Shown here: piece after piece, positions 52,687 to 61,073 of the stretch
Position numbering within the stretch: position 1 is the stretch's first letter
Layout of the letters: the number at the start of each line of letters is the position of its first letter
Source of the DNA: Lactobacillus sp. ESL0700
GTDB taxonomy: Bacteria > Bacillota > Bacilli > Lactobacillales > Lactobacillaceae
Assembly: GCF_029392095.1 (NCBI RefSeq)
Contig: NZ_CP113930.1
Location: 1,499,001 to 1,563,000, forward strand
DNA length: 64,000 nucleotides
Direction: 5' to 3'
The notes under the pieces: model-generated
The model's database searches: none
Seen by the model: only the letters and a program-made list of their open reading frames with translations
What the model was told of the DNA's origin: nothing
Translations under genes and position numbers: made by a program

Positions 52687-53952
52687 TCATTTAATGTTAT
52701 AAACATAATATTGGTCTGCGTTAAAACCAGTTTCTTGATTACTGTATGCATTTTCGACAAACAACACCTGCTTATTGGCAACTAAAGTTAAGCAGTAGGG
52801 TCGCAATATTGCTGGGATGCCATTTTGAGCAAACTTTTTCTTGCTTTTGACATGGTGACCATTTTTCAAAAGTAGTTTTGCGCCTTGGGGCAAAGAATAA
52901 GCTAGTAGCTGCGTGTCTAGCTGCGCCTTAAACTGCCCCACTAATTGACCGGCTACCTGGTAAGTTTGGCTAACCATTAAATGACGCGACCCCCAGTTAA
53001 ATTCGACATCCAATTTAACTGCCGCTGCCTGCGGGTGTGGTGGCAACTTAACCGGCATGATGTACCAATATTTTTGATAATTAATTAATTCAAAGCCCGC
53101 CAAATTTTCGTTGACCCGAACATGCCACATCTGCCAAATAAAATTCTGCCAATAAACAAGCTGCTCCTGGTCAGAAAATGCGGCAAGTTCAGCCTGATTT
53201 TGGCGGTAAGCAAACCCCAGTATTTGTTCAGGCGGTGCAACTGCCGTAAACGCCCTTTTCGCAAGGGTAGTTAAGACACTCATTTGCTCACTATAACGCA
53301 AAGCATTGTGACCAATTAATGGGTTCTCCTGTTTTAACAGTGGCACAACATGATGTCGCAGGCGATTGCGCAAGACATCATCTTCCGCATTCGTTGAGTC
53401 CTGAACAAAAGGCACCTGGCGCTCGCGATCATATAAAAGCAGCTCTTCCTTATTAGAGGTCAACAACGGCCGCAATAATTTAATTCCTCGCCGCTGACTG
53501 ACCGCCTTTAAACTATTCATTTCGCTAGGATTACCCGAGCGAATAAACTTTAGCAGAATATTCTCCAGCAAGTCATCACAATGATGGGCCGTTAACAGAT
53601 AATCGCCGCGCTCTTGCCGCATCACTTTTAACAAGAAAGAATAACGGTAATCGCGCGCAGCTGCCTCTACTCCTTTTTGCGGGTGCAATTGCATCGGCCA
53701 AACAGTAGTAATTACTTTAATCTGCCGGCCGCGACAATACTGCTCAATCACTGCAGCTTCCATTTCAGAATCAGGCCGCAATTGGTGATCCAAGTGAGCC
53801 GCAATTATTTTCAGCTGATATTTGGCCTGCATGGCGTTAACCATTGCAAGTAGCGCCATTGAGTCCGGCCCGCCGCTCGTAGCTACCACCAATGTCTTGC
53901 CAGCTAACGGCAAGTTATTTTGCTTAAAAAAGTCTGCAATCTCAGTCGCCAT
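52687..53952 (-). CDS. tilS: tRNA(Ile)-lysidine synthetase
   Basis: 421 residues. ATP-PPi synthetase that converts C34 of the AUA-reading tRNA-Ile to lysidine. The PP-loop ATSGGPDSMALL lies near residue 25, followed by the AAHLDHQLRPDS and LLTAHHCDDLLENIL motifs. The C-terminal substrate-recognition domain is present. The start overlaps the S1-domain gene by 11 bases. Confidence 0.95.
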   Translation of the reverse strand: MATEIADFFKQNNLPLAGKTLVVATSGGPDSMALLAMVNAMQAKYQLKIIAAHLDHQLRPDSEMEAAVIEQYCRGRQIKVITTVWPMQLHPQKGVEAAARDYRYSFLLKVMRQERGDYLLTAHHCDDLLENILLKFIRSGNPSEMNSLKAVSQRRGIKLLRPLLTSNKEELLLYDRERQVPFVQDSTNAEDDVLRNRLRHHVVPLLKQENPLIGHNALRYSEQMSVLTTLAKRAFTAVAPPEQILGFAYRQNQAELAAFSDQEQLVYWQNFIWQMWHVRVNENLAGFELINYQKYWYIMPVKLPPHPQAAAVKLDVEFNWGSRHLMVSQTYQVAGQLVGQFKAQLDTQLLAYSLPQGAKLLLKNGHHVKSKKKFAQNGIPAILRPYCLTLVANKQVLFVENAYSNQETGFNADQYYVYNIK

Positions 53953-54307
53953 AATTTACTAGTTCTTGGTGCAATTTCTTAATTTCAGCTTCCGCATCCG
54001 TGACTGTCTTAGTCAGTACATTTAAAAAATCGCCCTTTTTAACAGAAGAAAACTGGTTAGTATGATCAACAATTGTCGGATCATTAACCCGCATCTTCGA
54101 TAAACCGATTTTCCCTTTAAAATTGTGAATAATCACCACGCGAACGCTCTGACCCACGCGGTAATTATGCCGCTCACGGTCCCAATTATTGCCAAAATCA
54201 CTGTGGTGAATTAACCCGGAATGTCGTTTAGGCAATGTCACAAAAATGCCTAGATCAGTTATATTATTAACTACACCAGTTATCCGCTGTCCTACTTGAT
54301 ATTTCAT
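53942..54307 (-). CDS. S1 RNA-binding domain protein (YabR-like)
   Basis: 121 residues with one S1 domain (about 4-72): VGQRITGVVNNITDLGIFVT and a C-terminal part VVIIHNFKGKIGLSKM. The last 40 residues are charged. In Bacillus this position, between divIC and tilS, is held by yabR, an RNA-binding protein of unknown exact role. It overlaps divIC by one base and tilS by 11, so all three are translated together. Confidence 0.88.
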   Translation of the reverse strand: MKYQVGQRITGVVNNITDLGIFVTLPKRHSGLIHHSDFGNNWDRERHNYRVGQSVRVVIIHNFKGKIGLSKMRVNDPTIVDHTNQFSSVKKGDFLNVLTKTVTDAEAEIKKLHQELVNYGD

Positions 54308-54681
54308 TAATTATTATCTTTTTCTTCTGGAATATTGTAGATTGTTTCATTAGGTTTGGAATATAAAAACTTGAACCGCACCAGTTTGGCTACGTAATCC
54401 GGATCCTTGAGGTCATCACGTTTTGCAGACAGAGCTTGCTTTTCCTTACTAATCGTACTAAGCGACTTTTTGGAAGCCTGCACCTGACTATTAATCCGGC
54501 TAGTCTGCGCGTGCGTAATTGCAATCTGCACACCCAAAAAGACGAAGATAATCGCAAAAACCGCAATTATCCGGTTACGCCGTACTCGGTGCACTTCTCG
54601 TTCTCTTTTTTCCTGTTTACGCTTTAAACGCGCCATTCGCTCTTCTGGACTAAGCGAATTATAAATACGTGGTCCTTTCAT
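54307..54681 (-). CDS. divIC: Septum formation initiator protein DivIC/FtsB
   Basis: 124 residues. A basic N-terminal cytoplasmic part (residues 1-42, KRKQEKREREVHRVRR) leads to one membrane helix (about 43-62). A short coiled coil follows (SRINSQVQASKKSLSTISKE), ending FLYSKPNETIYNIPEE. This is the DivIC topology; it joins the DivIB-FtsL complex that activates septal wall synthesis. Position between the S4 gene and the S1 gene is conserved. Confidence 0.9.
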   Translation of the reverse strand: MKGPRIYNSLSPEERMARLKRKQEKREREVHRVRRNRIIAVFAIIFVFLGVQIAITHAQTSRINSQVQASKKSLSTISKEKQALSAKRDDLKDPDYVAKLVRFKFLYSKPNETIYNIPEEKDNN

Positions 54682-54760
54682 TTTTGATCCCCTATTATTA
54701 AAACAATACTATTTTAATTATAACAAGGCCACCTATAAAAGTCATTAATATCGAAAGCGA

Positions 54761-55003
54761 TTAATCAATTAGCTCATACAGCTCGCTTGCTTCTGCCTTT
54801 TTGGTAGTTTCGCGGATAGCACAGACCTTGGCCTTAACTTGCCGTGAGCCGTAGCCGACCTCAATAACGTCCCCGATTTTCACATCATAGCTGGACTTCA
54901 CAACTCGGTCATTAACCTTAATTCGTCCTTGATCCGCCATTTCTTTGGCAATTGGCCGTCTCTTAACCAACCGCGAAACTTTTAAAAATTTATCAATTCG
55001 CAT
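54761..55003 (-). CDS. S4-domain RNA-binding protein, RqcP/YabO-like
   Basis: 80 residues, almost entirely one S4 domain: MRIDKFLKVSRLVKRRPIAK then ADQGRIKVND. Homologues (RqcP) work with RqcH on stalled large subunits in ribosome quality control, adding alanine tails. The gene follows mfd by 9 bases and is separated from divIC by 79 bases. The role is inferred from family and position. Confidence 0.88.
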   Translation of the reverse strand: MRIDKFLKVSRLVKRRPIAKEMADQGRIKVNDRVVKSSYDVKIGDVIEVGYGSRQVKAKVCAIRETTKKAEASELYELID

Positions 55004-55012
55004 TTTTAACCT

Positions 55013-58000
55013 CTATCTTTGAATAATATCACTTGCTGCAGTCATAAACGTCATCAATTCATTCGTCAGCATGCGACTGTTTTCGTTATCTGGCAATTCT
55101 AATAGAACTACCAGCCGCTTTTGTGGCGATAGACTTATTTTAGCCTTTAAGTTAACGTGTTCCAAGGCTTTAAAAATATTTGGTCCTTCTAGTTCACGAC
55201 TAGCGTCGGAGGAAAACTCAACTTTAACCCGATTAGCTGTTTTAACAATATTTAAAACCTGAGCCAAATCAGTCTCAATCTTCAAATTAGCCATTGCCAG
55301 CAGATTTTCAACCGGCTCCGGATAATCACCGAAGCGGTCAATTAATTCATCCTGAATTTGGTCGAGTTCATCCGCATCAGCTGCCTTAATTTTCTTATAC
55401 GACTCAATCTTCTCTTCTTGATCGCCGATATAAGTGTCGGGAATATAGGCCTCAAGGCCCAAATCAATTTCTGCGTTAGTCTTTTTAATCCGCTTTTTAC
55501 CCTTACGCTCGCGCACCGCATCAGCCAGCATTTGCGAGTACAAATCGTACCCGACGCTGTCGATAAAGCCGTGTTGCTGCGCGCCAAGCATGTTACCAGC
55601 ACCACGAATTGACAAATCACGCATTGCAATCTTAAAGCCGGAACCCAATTCCGTAAAATCACGAATTGCATCAAGTCGCTTTTCACCAATTTCCGTTAAG
55701 ACCTTATTAGGCTGATACAAAAAGTAGGCGTAAGCCAGTCTGGCACTACGACCAATGCGACCACGCAACTGATAAAGCTGACTTAGGCCGTAATGATCGG
55801 CGTCTTCCACAATCATCGTATTCACGTTAGGCATATCAATCCCAGTTTCAATGATGGTTGTGGTGACCAAAATATCGAATTCGCGATTCAAAAAGCGGTA
55901 AAGAATATCTTCCATTTGATTTTGACTCATCCGCCCGTGAACACTAGCAATCCGCGCCTGTGGAATCAAATTTTCCAATTGATTAACAACATCGTCGATA
56001 TCGCCAATGCGGTTATGCAGGTAAAAGACCTGCCCGCCGCGCTGCATTTCGCGCAAACACGCATCTTTAATCACGCTCGGAATTTGTTCCATGACGTAAG
56101 TTTGAATCGGATAGCGGTTTGACGGCGGTGTTTCCATTACCGACAAGTCACGCACACCGACCATTGACATGTGCAGCGTTCGCGGAATAGGCGTTGCCGT
56201 CAAGGTTAAAACATCAATGTTAGCCTTGAGTTCCTTTAACTTTTCCTTATGCTTAACGCCGAAGCGCTGTTCTTCGTCAACGATTAACAGCCCCAGATTT
56301 TTAAATTTAACATCCTTGGATAAAATCCGGTGCGTCCCAACCACTAGGTCAATCTGGCCGTCTTTTAAACCAGCAATAATCTTTTTAGCTTCTGCTGCGG
56401 TCTGAAAGCGAGACAGCATCGCAAAATTAACCGGAAAATCTTTAAACCGATCTTGAATTGTTTCATAATGCTGCTGGGCCAAAATCGTTGTCGGGACCAA
56501 AAACGCCACTTGTTTATTATCTTGGATAGCCTTAAAAGCCGCCCGCAAGGCTACTTCTGTCTTACCAAAACCAACATCCCCCACAAGCAGCCTGTCCATC
56601 GGCTTATCCTGCTCCATGTCGTGCTTAATTTCCTTAATTGAACGCAACTGGTCCGGCGTTTCGACATACGGGAAAGAATCTTCAAATTGCCGCTGCAGCT
56701 CATCATCCGGTGAAAAGGCAAAGCCCTTTTCAGATTCACGTTTGGCATACAGCGCAATTAAATCATCGGCAATATCTTCAACCTTCGACTGTACCTTACG
56801 CTTGGTTTTAGCCCATTCACTACCACCAAGCTTGTTAATGTGTGGGTGTTTACCTTCTGAGGCAACATACTTTTGCACCAAACTCAGTTGGTCGGCAGGT
56901 ACAAATAATTGGTCGCCGTGCTGGTAGGTAATTGTGATGTAGTCACGCTTTACGCCCTGATTTTCCAGCGTTTTAATGCCTTCAAAACGGCCGATTCCGT
57001 GATTAACGTGAACAACATAGTCGCCTGGTTTAAGCTCGGTATAATTACGCAACCGCTGCGCATTTTCCAAGGTTTTAATCCGGCGCTTATGGTGCGTCGT
57101 CTTGTTAAATAATTCGTGCTCGGTCAAGTAGACCAAATTAATTCTGGGCAGTGTAAAACCGCTGTTAAAGCCGCCAACAATAATCTGCGTTTGGTGTTCA
57201 CTAATTGCTTCAGCGCTAACTACGGGCACATCAAGGCCAAACTCTGCCATTGTTTGACTAATCTGGCGTGCCCGCTTGTCGTTGTCCGCCTGCAAGACAA
57301 CCGTCTGCCGCGTTTTTTGGTAAGATTCAATTTCGGTCTTAATCAGTGGCATTTGACTAAAAAATTGCTGCGGCTCACGGGTTTGCCAGTCAAACAGTTG
57401 CCCCAAGCGAATGCGGCCCATACTCCGTTGAAAAAGCGAAAAGTAAATATGCGCGTGCTGATCCTTAGCCCAATTCTGATTAAAATTAGCGCGTAATTCC
57501 TGCCCCGGCAAGATTGCCCCGGTCTTTAATTCATCATCAATAAAGCCGGCATTCTGCTCATCAACCGTTTTAACTGCTTGATCAATTAGCGGCCAATCAT
57601 CCAGTAAAATTACGCCATTTTGTGCCAAATACTCGGTTAGCGTACTCGGTTCCTTAATTAAAAAATCAACTAAAAAAGCATAATTTTGCGGCAATGTGCC
57701 GTCCTTAAGCTCATCAAACGTCTGCGTGAAGTGATCCTTAACCGCTTTTTCTGGTGCCGGCGCATCAGCCATCGCCTTAGTAATGGCTTTCTCTGCCCGA
57801 GCAAAGTCATCCGCCGTAAAGACTCGATCCTGCGCCGCCGCAACGGTAACTTGATCCAAAGTTGTTTGACTACGCTGACTAGCTAGGTCAAACTCCTTAA
57901 TCGTATCAATTTCATCGCCGAAAAATTCCATTCTAATTGGATTTTCTCGGTCCAGGGGATAAATATCTAAAATATCCCCACGTAAAGCAAATTCACCTGG

Positions 58001-58504
58001 ACGAGCAACCAAATTTTCACGGCGATAACCGGTCTGCACGAGCCAACTGGTTAAGGCAGCCAAATCGAATTCTTTGCCCGGCGCAAATTCACGCCGCGCC
58101 TTTTTGAATGCATCTGGAGCCGATAACTTATACTGCAACCCTTGCGGTGTTGTTACCACAATTCCCGCTTGCTCGCTTAACAAAAAGTTAAGTGCCTGGA
58201 TCCGCTGGCTAAGTTCGTCCGGCGAGCTTACCGCGGTTTGCGTGGCAATGGTCGCATCCACCGGAAAGCTTTGCACCATACCGCTAGGCATAATCGCACT
58301 TAATTCACTGGCCAACTTTTGTGCCTTGCTCTCATTCTCCTCAATTAACAAAAGCGGCTGCTTTAATTGGTGGACAATCTGTTTTAAGAGCAGACTAAAA
58401 GCACCGGCGGTGGCGCCAGTGATCAGAGAATTCTTAACTTGGGTAACTTTTTTAATAAAATCTGTTAGCCCTTGATCTTGCTCAAGTAAATTTGTTAAAC
58501 GCAT
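55013..58504 (-). CDS. mfd: Transcription-repair coupling factor Mfd
   Basis: 1163 residues. The N-terminal UvrB-like domains carry the UvrA-binding part. The RNA polymerase interaction domain lies near 490-560 (GDYVVHVNHGIGRFEG). The RecG-like translocase has Walker A GDVGFGKTEVALRA near residue 648, VDEEQRFG near 748 and LTATPIPRT. The C-terminal TRCF domain is present. It displaces stalled polymerase and recruits the excision machinery. It begins one base after the pth stop, with no clear ribosome binding site of its own, so it depends on coupling. Confidence 0.97.
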   Translation of the reverse strand: MRLTNLLEQDQGLTDFIKKVTQVKNSLITGATAGAFSLLLKQIVHQLKQPLLLIEENESKAQKLASELSAIMPSGMVQSFPVDATIATQTAVSSPDELSQRIQALNFLLSEQAGIVVTTPQGLQYKLSAPDAFKKARREFAPGKEFDLAALTSWLVQTGYRRENLVARPGEFALRGDILDIYPLDRENPIRMEFFGDEIDTIKEFDLASQRSQTTLDQVTVAAAQDRVFTADDFARAEKAITKAMADAPAPEKAVKDHFTQTFDELKDGTLPQNYAFLVDFLIKEPSTLTEYLAQNGVILLDDWPLIDQAVKTVDEQNAGFIDDELKTGAILPGQELRANFNQNWAKDQHAHIYFSLFQRSMGRIRLGQLFDWQTREPQQFFSQMPLIKTEIESYQKTRQTVVLQADNDKRARQISQTMAEFGLDVPVVSAEAISEHQTQIIVGGFNSGFTLPRINLVYLTEHELFNKTTHHKRRIKTLENAQRLRNYTELKPGDYVVHVNHGIGRFEGIKTLENQGVKRDYITITYQHGDQLFVPADQLSLVQKYVASEGKHPHINKLGGSEWAKTKRKVQSKVEDIADDLIALYAKRESEKGFAFSPDDELQRQFEDSFPYVETPDQLRSIKEIKHDMEQDKPMDRLLVGDVGFGKTEVALRAAFKAIQDNKQVAFLVPTTILAQQHYETIQDRFKDFPVNFAMLSRFQTAAEAKKIIAGLKDGQIDLVVGTHRILSKDVKFKNLGLLIVDEEQRFGVKHKEKLKELKANIDVLTLTATPIPRTLHMSMVGVRDLSVMETPPSNRYPIQTYVMEQIPSVIKDACLREMQRGGQVFYLHNRIGDIDDVVNQLENLIPQARIASVHGRMSQNQMEDILYRFLNREFDILVTTTIIETGIDMPNVNTMIVEDADHYGLSQLYQLRGRIGRSARLAYAYFLYQPNKVLTEIGEKRLDAIRDFTELGSGFKIAMRDLSIRGAGNMLGAQQHGFIDSVGYDLYSQMLADAVRERKGKKRIKKTNAEIDLGLEAYIPDTYIGDQEEKIESYKKIKAADADELDQIQDELIDRFGDYPEPVENLLAMANLKIETDLAQVLNIVKTANRVKVEFSSDASRELEGPNIFKALEHVNLKAKISLSPQKRLVVLLELPDNENSRMLTNELMTFMTAASDIIQR

Positions 58505-58505
58505 T

Positions 58506-59072
58506 TTAGTTATATTTATTCATCAAATATTGGCTGCTTTCGCCCGCAATGAAGTCATCAATAATCTGACTGCTTTTGGCAAAAGCGGCTGCCATTAACT
58601 CCTGCTGCTCCTTATTAAACGGGGACAACACCCAAGAAATTACACTTGCTTCTGTGACTTCTGCGGGATGGCGAATACCAATCTTTAACCGGTTAAAATT
58701 GCTCGTGCCTAAATCACGAATAATGCTTCTAATTCCGTTGTGGCCGCCAGACTTGCCGTTGGCTCGAACGCGAATCTTGCCCAAAGCCATATCCATGTCA
58801 TCATGAATAATCAAAATATCTTGCGGTTCTACCTTAAAGAAGTGTGCGACTTGCGCAACTGAACGACCGGAGTCATTCATGTATGTTTGCGGCTCAAGCA
58901 GGATAACATCTATGCCCTTGATTTTTTGCTTGGTAAATTTACCTTCAAACTTATCACGTTCAAGTGTCAGCCCATTTTCTTCTAGATAATGGTCTAAGGC
59001 CATAAAGCCCGTATTATGTTTTGTGCCGTCATATTTTTTACCTGGATTACCCAGACCTGCAATAATTTTCAT
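58506..59072 (-). CDS. pth: Peptidyl-tRNA hydrolase
   Basis: 188 residues from ATG 59072 (MKIIAGLGNPGKKYDG), with AAGGGGAAATTTA upstream; the longer frame from 59111 is rejected. It frees tRNAs from prematurely released peptidyl-tRNA. Catalytic His in TKHNTGFMAL near residue 20, Asn in GLGNPG and Asp in IIHDDMDMALG near 93 are present. It heads the pth-mfd operon. Confidence 0.97.
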   Translation of the reverse strand: MKIIAGLGNPGKKYDGTKHNTGFMALDHYLEENGLTLERDKFEGKFTKQKIKGIDVILLEPQTYMNDSGRSVAQVAHFFKVEPQDILIIHDDMDMALGKIRVRANGKSGGHNGIRSIIRDLGTSNFNRLKIGIRHPAEVTEASVISWVLSPFNKEQQELMAAAFAKSSQIIDDFIAGESSQYLMNKYN

Positions 59073-59131
59073 TAAATTTCCCCTTGTATTTAGTCGTATT
59101 AATGATAGCACATTCGCGCCGTTTATTTGGA

Positions 59132-59161
59132 CCAGCAGCTACAATCTGCTGGCTGATTTTT
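59132..59161 (+). repeat. Hairpin in the pth-cbpA intergenic region
   Basis: CCAGCAG and CTGCTGG are perfect arms around CTACAAT, followed by CTGATTTTT on the plus strand. It resembles a plus-strand terminator, but no plus-strand gene lies upstream. It could instead fold in the pth leader. Bases 59073-59223 hold no gene. Confidence 0.6.
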
Positions 59162-59220
59162 ACTTAAATTTAGCAAGTTAGCAATTTGTTTTAATGTTTA
59201 TTTAATCGTAAAACCATCTA

Positions 59221-59229
59221 TGTTATAAT
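59221..59229 (+). promoter_or_regulatory. Extended -10 promoter for the CBS-ACT gene
   Basis: TGTTATAAT (TGn-TATAAT) about 35 bases before the start codon, with GGAGG between. The -35 region (TTTAAT) is weak. Confidence 0.65.
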
Positions 59230-59263
59230 TACGGGGATTATTTATACAAACGGAGGCAATCTC

Positions 59264-59977
59264 ATGCTTATCAAATCTTTAGTTATTAAAAAAGATTACC
59301 TAACAACGGTTAACGAACACGCTACACTTGAAGAGGCACTTAAAATTTTGGAAGATTCCGGCTTTCGGTGTGTGCCAATTCTTGACGATACTGGCACTAT
59401 TTTCCGCGGTAATATCTATAAAATGCACATTTACCGGCACAAGTCCCAAGGTAAGGACATGACTTTACCGGTTACTGACTTACTTAAAAATGCTACTAAA
59501 ACAATTAAAGTAAACTCACCATTTTTTAAAGTTTTCTTCACAATTAAGGACTTACCTTATATTACAGTTTTAGATGAAGGCGGTAAGTTTTACGGTATTT
59601 TAACGCACTCGCGCTTATTAGATATGTTGTCCAACGCCTGGAATGTGAAAACCGGTTCTTACGTATTCACAGTATTGACCGATAACGACCGTGGTAATTT
59701 AGCTAAAATGACTAAAGTCATTACTAAATATTCCAACATTGCCGGTGTTATGAGCTTAGATGCAACTGCTGCTGAGTCAGATGGCACCTTTGTGCGCCGA
59801 ATTCTGTTCACCTTACCTTCAGGGGTTACTCTTGAAGTCCTAAAAACCATTGTGGGCAAATTGGAGCACAAGGGCTATGTCGTAACCGAAATCGAAGACC
59901 TGCAAGCAGGTATGACCATCATGAGTGATGAAAATCCCGGTGTTTATATCAATGATGCTGCAGAAGACAATGAGTAA
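59264..59977 (+). CDS. CBS-ACT domain protein, CbpA-like (possible c-di-AMP binding)
   Basis: 237 residues. Two CBS motifs (about 5-60 and 75-125: TTVNEHATLEEALKILEDSG and YITVLDEGGKFYGILTHSRL) are followed by an ACT-like domain (about 130-215: YVFTVLTDNDRGNLAKMTKV). Proteins of this CBS-ACT build, called CbpA in Listeria, bind cyclic di-AMP; ligand binding here is inferred. The C-terminal 20 residues are acidic. It is divergent from pth and followed by a bidirectional terminator. Confidence 0.8.
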   Translation: MLIKSLVIKKDYLTTVNEHATLEEALKILEDSGFRCVPILDDTGTIFRGNIYKMHIYRHKSQGKDMTLPVTDLLKNATKTIKVNSPFFKVFFTIKDLPYITVLDEGGKFYGILTHSRLLDMLSNAWNVKTGSYVFTVLTDNDRGNLAKMTKVITKYSNIAGVMSLDATAAESDGTFVRRILFTLPSGVTLEVLKTIVGKLEHKGYVVTEIEDLQAGMTIMSDENPGVYINDAAEDNE

Positions 59978-59997
59978 AATTCACTAACCTAATAAAA

Positions 59998-60030
59998 CCG
60001 CTGCTAAAGATAACTTAGCAGCGGCTTTTT
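59998..60030. terminator. Bidirectional terminator between the CBS-ACT gene and scrR
   Basis: CCGCTGCTAA and TTAGCAGCGG form a 10-base stem with a 7-base loop. Five T follow on the plus strand and a T-rich stretch on the minus strand. Confidence 0.92.
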
Positions 60031-60070
60031 AGTTAAAAATTATTGTAAGGTCTACCATCTTTACCAAGCA

Positions 60071-61069
60071 TCATGCCTGATTGGGATCGACCGTTTTGCC
60101 CATACATAGTTCTACAGGTAAAGTATAGATTGTATTTTTAAATTTCTGATCAGGATGCTTTATTCTTTGGAGCAATAGCTTTATCAAAAGCGAAGCAATA
60201 TCATTTAACGGCTGCTTAATAGTGGTCAGTTGTGGGAAATAATCCCTAATTAGCTGCGTACCATCAAAGCCTATGACCATTAAATCTTGCGGGACTTTAA
60301 TTTTCAATTCCTTGGCCACCAGGCAAACCAAAATTGCCGTCAAATCATCTGAACAAACAATGCCGTCAACTTTATCTTGCTCCAGCAACTTTTTAATAAG
60401 CATCATTTTAATTAACTTAGTATCACCATAATTCAATGAGCAGACTTTAGCCTCTAAATCCTTAGCTTTCATATAATCGCGATAGCCCCGTAGACGCTGA
60501 TCAGTTGGATTACCCTCGATATTTGCATTTCCCAGATAATAAATTTGCCGACAACCACAGCGATATAATTCAGCGGTTGCCATTTGTGCCCCACGATAAT
60601 TATCTGCGGAAACAATCGGAATATCAGCTGATAAATTACGATCAAAACTTACCATTGGTAAATTTGTTTGCTGATACTCTTTAATACCTAAATTATGTGC
60701 CCCCGAAATGATACCATCAACCTGATTGGCCATCAACATTTGCAAATAAGTATGTTCCTTTTGTGGGTCATTAGCAGAATTACATAAAATTGTTTTATAG
60801 CCTTTAGCAAATAATAAACATTCAAGCCTTTCGACTAGTTCGCCAAAAAACGGATTACTAATATTCGGGAAAATTATGCCTACGAGATATGTTTGCTTTC
60901 CTTGCAAAGAACGTGCCACTGAATTGGGCTGATAGTTTAGTTCTTGCATTGCAAGCTTAACCTTGGCTTTGGTTTCTTTACTCAAATAACCGTAGTTATT
61001 AATAACGCGTGACACTGTCGTTACCGAAACACCAGCTTTTTTCGCAACATCACTTAGTTTGGGACGCAT
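60071..61069 (-). CDS. scrR: LacI family regulator of the sucrose cluster, ScrR-like
   Basis: 332 residues. The N-terminal LacI helix-turn-helix (LSDVAKKAGVSVTTVSRVIN) and hinge helix (NSVARSLQGK) are followed by the periplasmic-binding-like sugar domain (TYLVGIIFPNISNPFFGELV). It lies 4 bases after scrB and is probably in its transcript. The operators in the scrB-scrA gap (62578-62713) are its likely targets; sucrose or fructose derivatives would be the effectors. ATG 61069 follows GAGGTAAATAT. Confidence 0.88.
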   Translation of the reverse strand: MRPKLSDVAKKAGVSVTTVSRVINNYGYLSKETKAKVKLAMQELNYQPNSVARSLQGKQTYLVGIIFPNISNPFFGELVERLECLLFAKGYKTILCNSANDPQKEHTYLQMLMANQVDGIISGAHNLGIKEYQQTNLPMVSFDRNLSADIPIVSADNYRGAQMATAELYRCGCRQIYYLGNANIEGNPTDQRLRGYRDYMKAKDLEAKVCSLNYGDTKLIKMMLIKKLLEQDKVDGIVCSDDLTAILVCLVAKELKIKVPQDLMVIGFDGTQLIRDYFPQLTTIKQPLNDIASLLIKLLLQRIKHPDQKFKNTIYTLPVELCMGKTVDPNQA

Positions 61070-61073
61070 ATAT

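Noticed and set aside
55071..58475. Many plus-strand frames opposite mfd
   Set aside because: All overlap the conserved mfd frame and have no start signals; shadows only.
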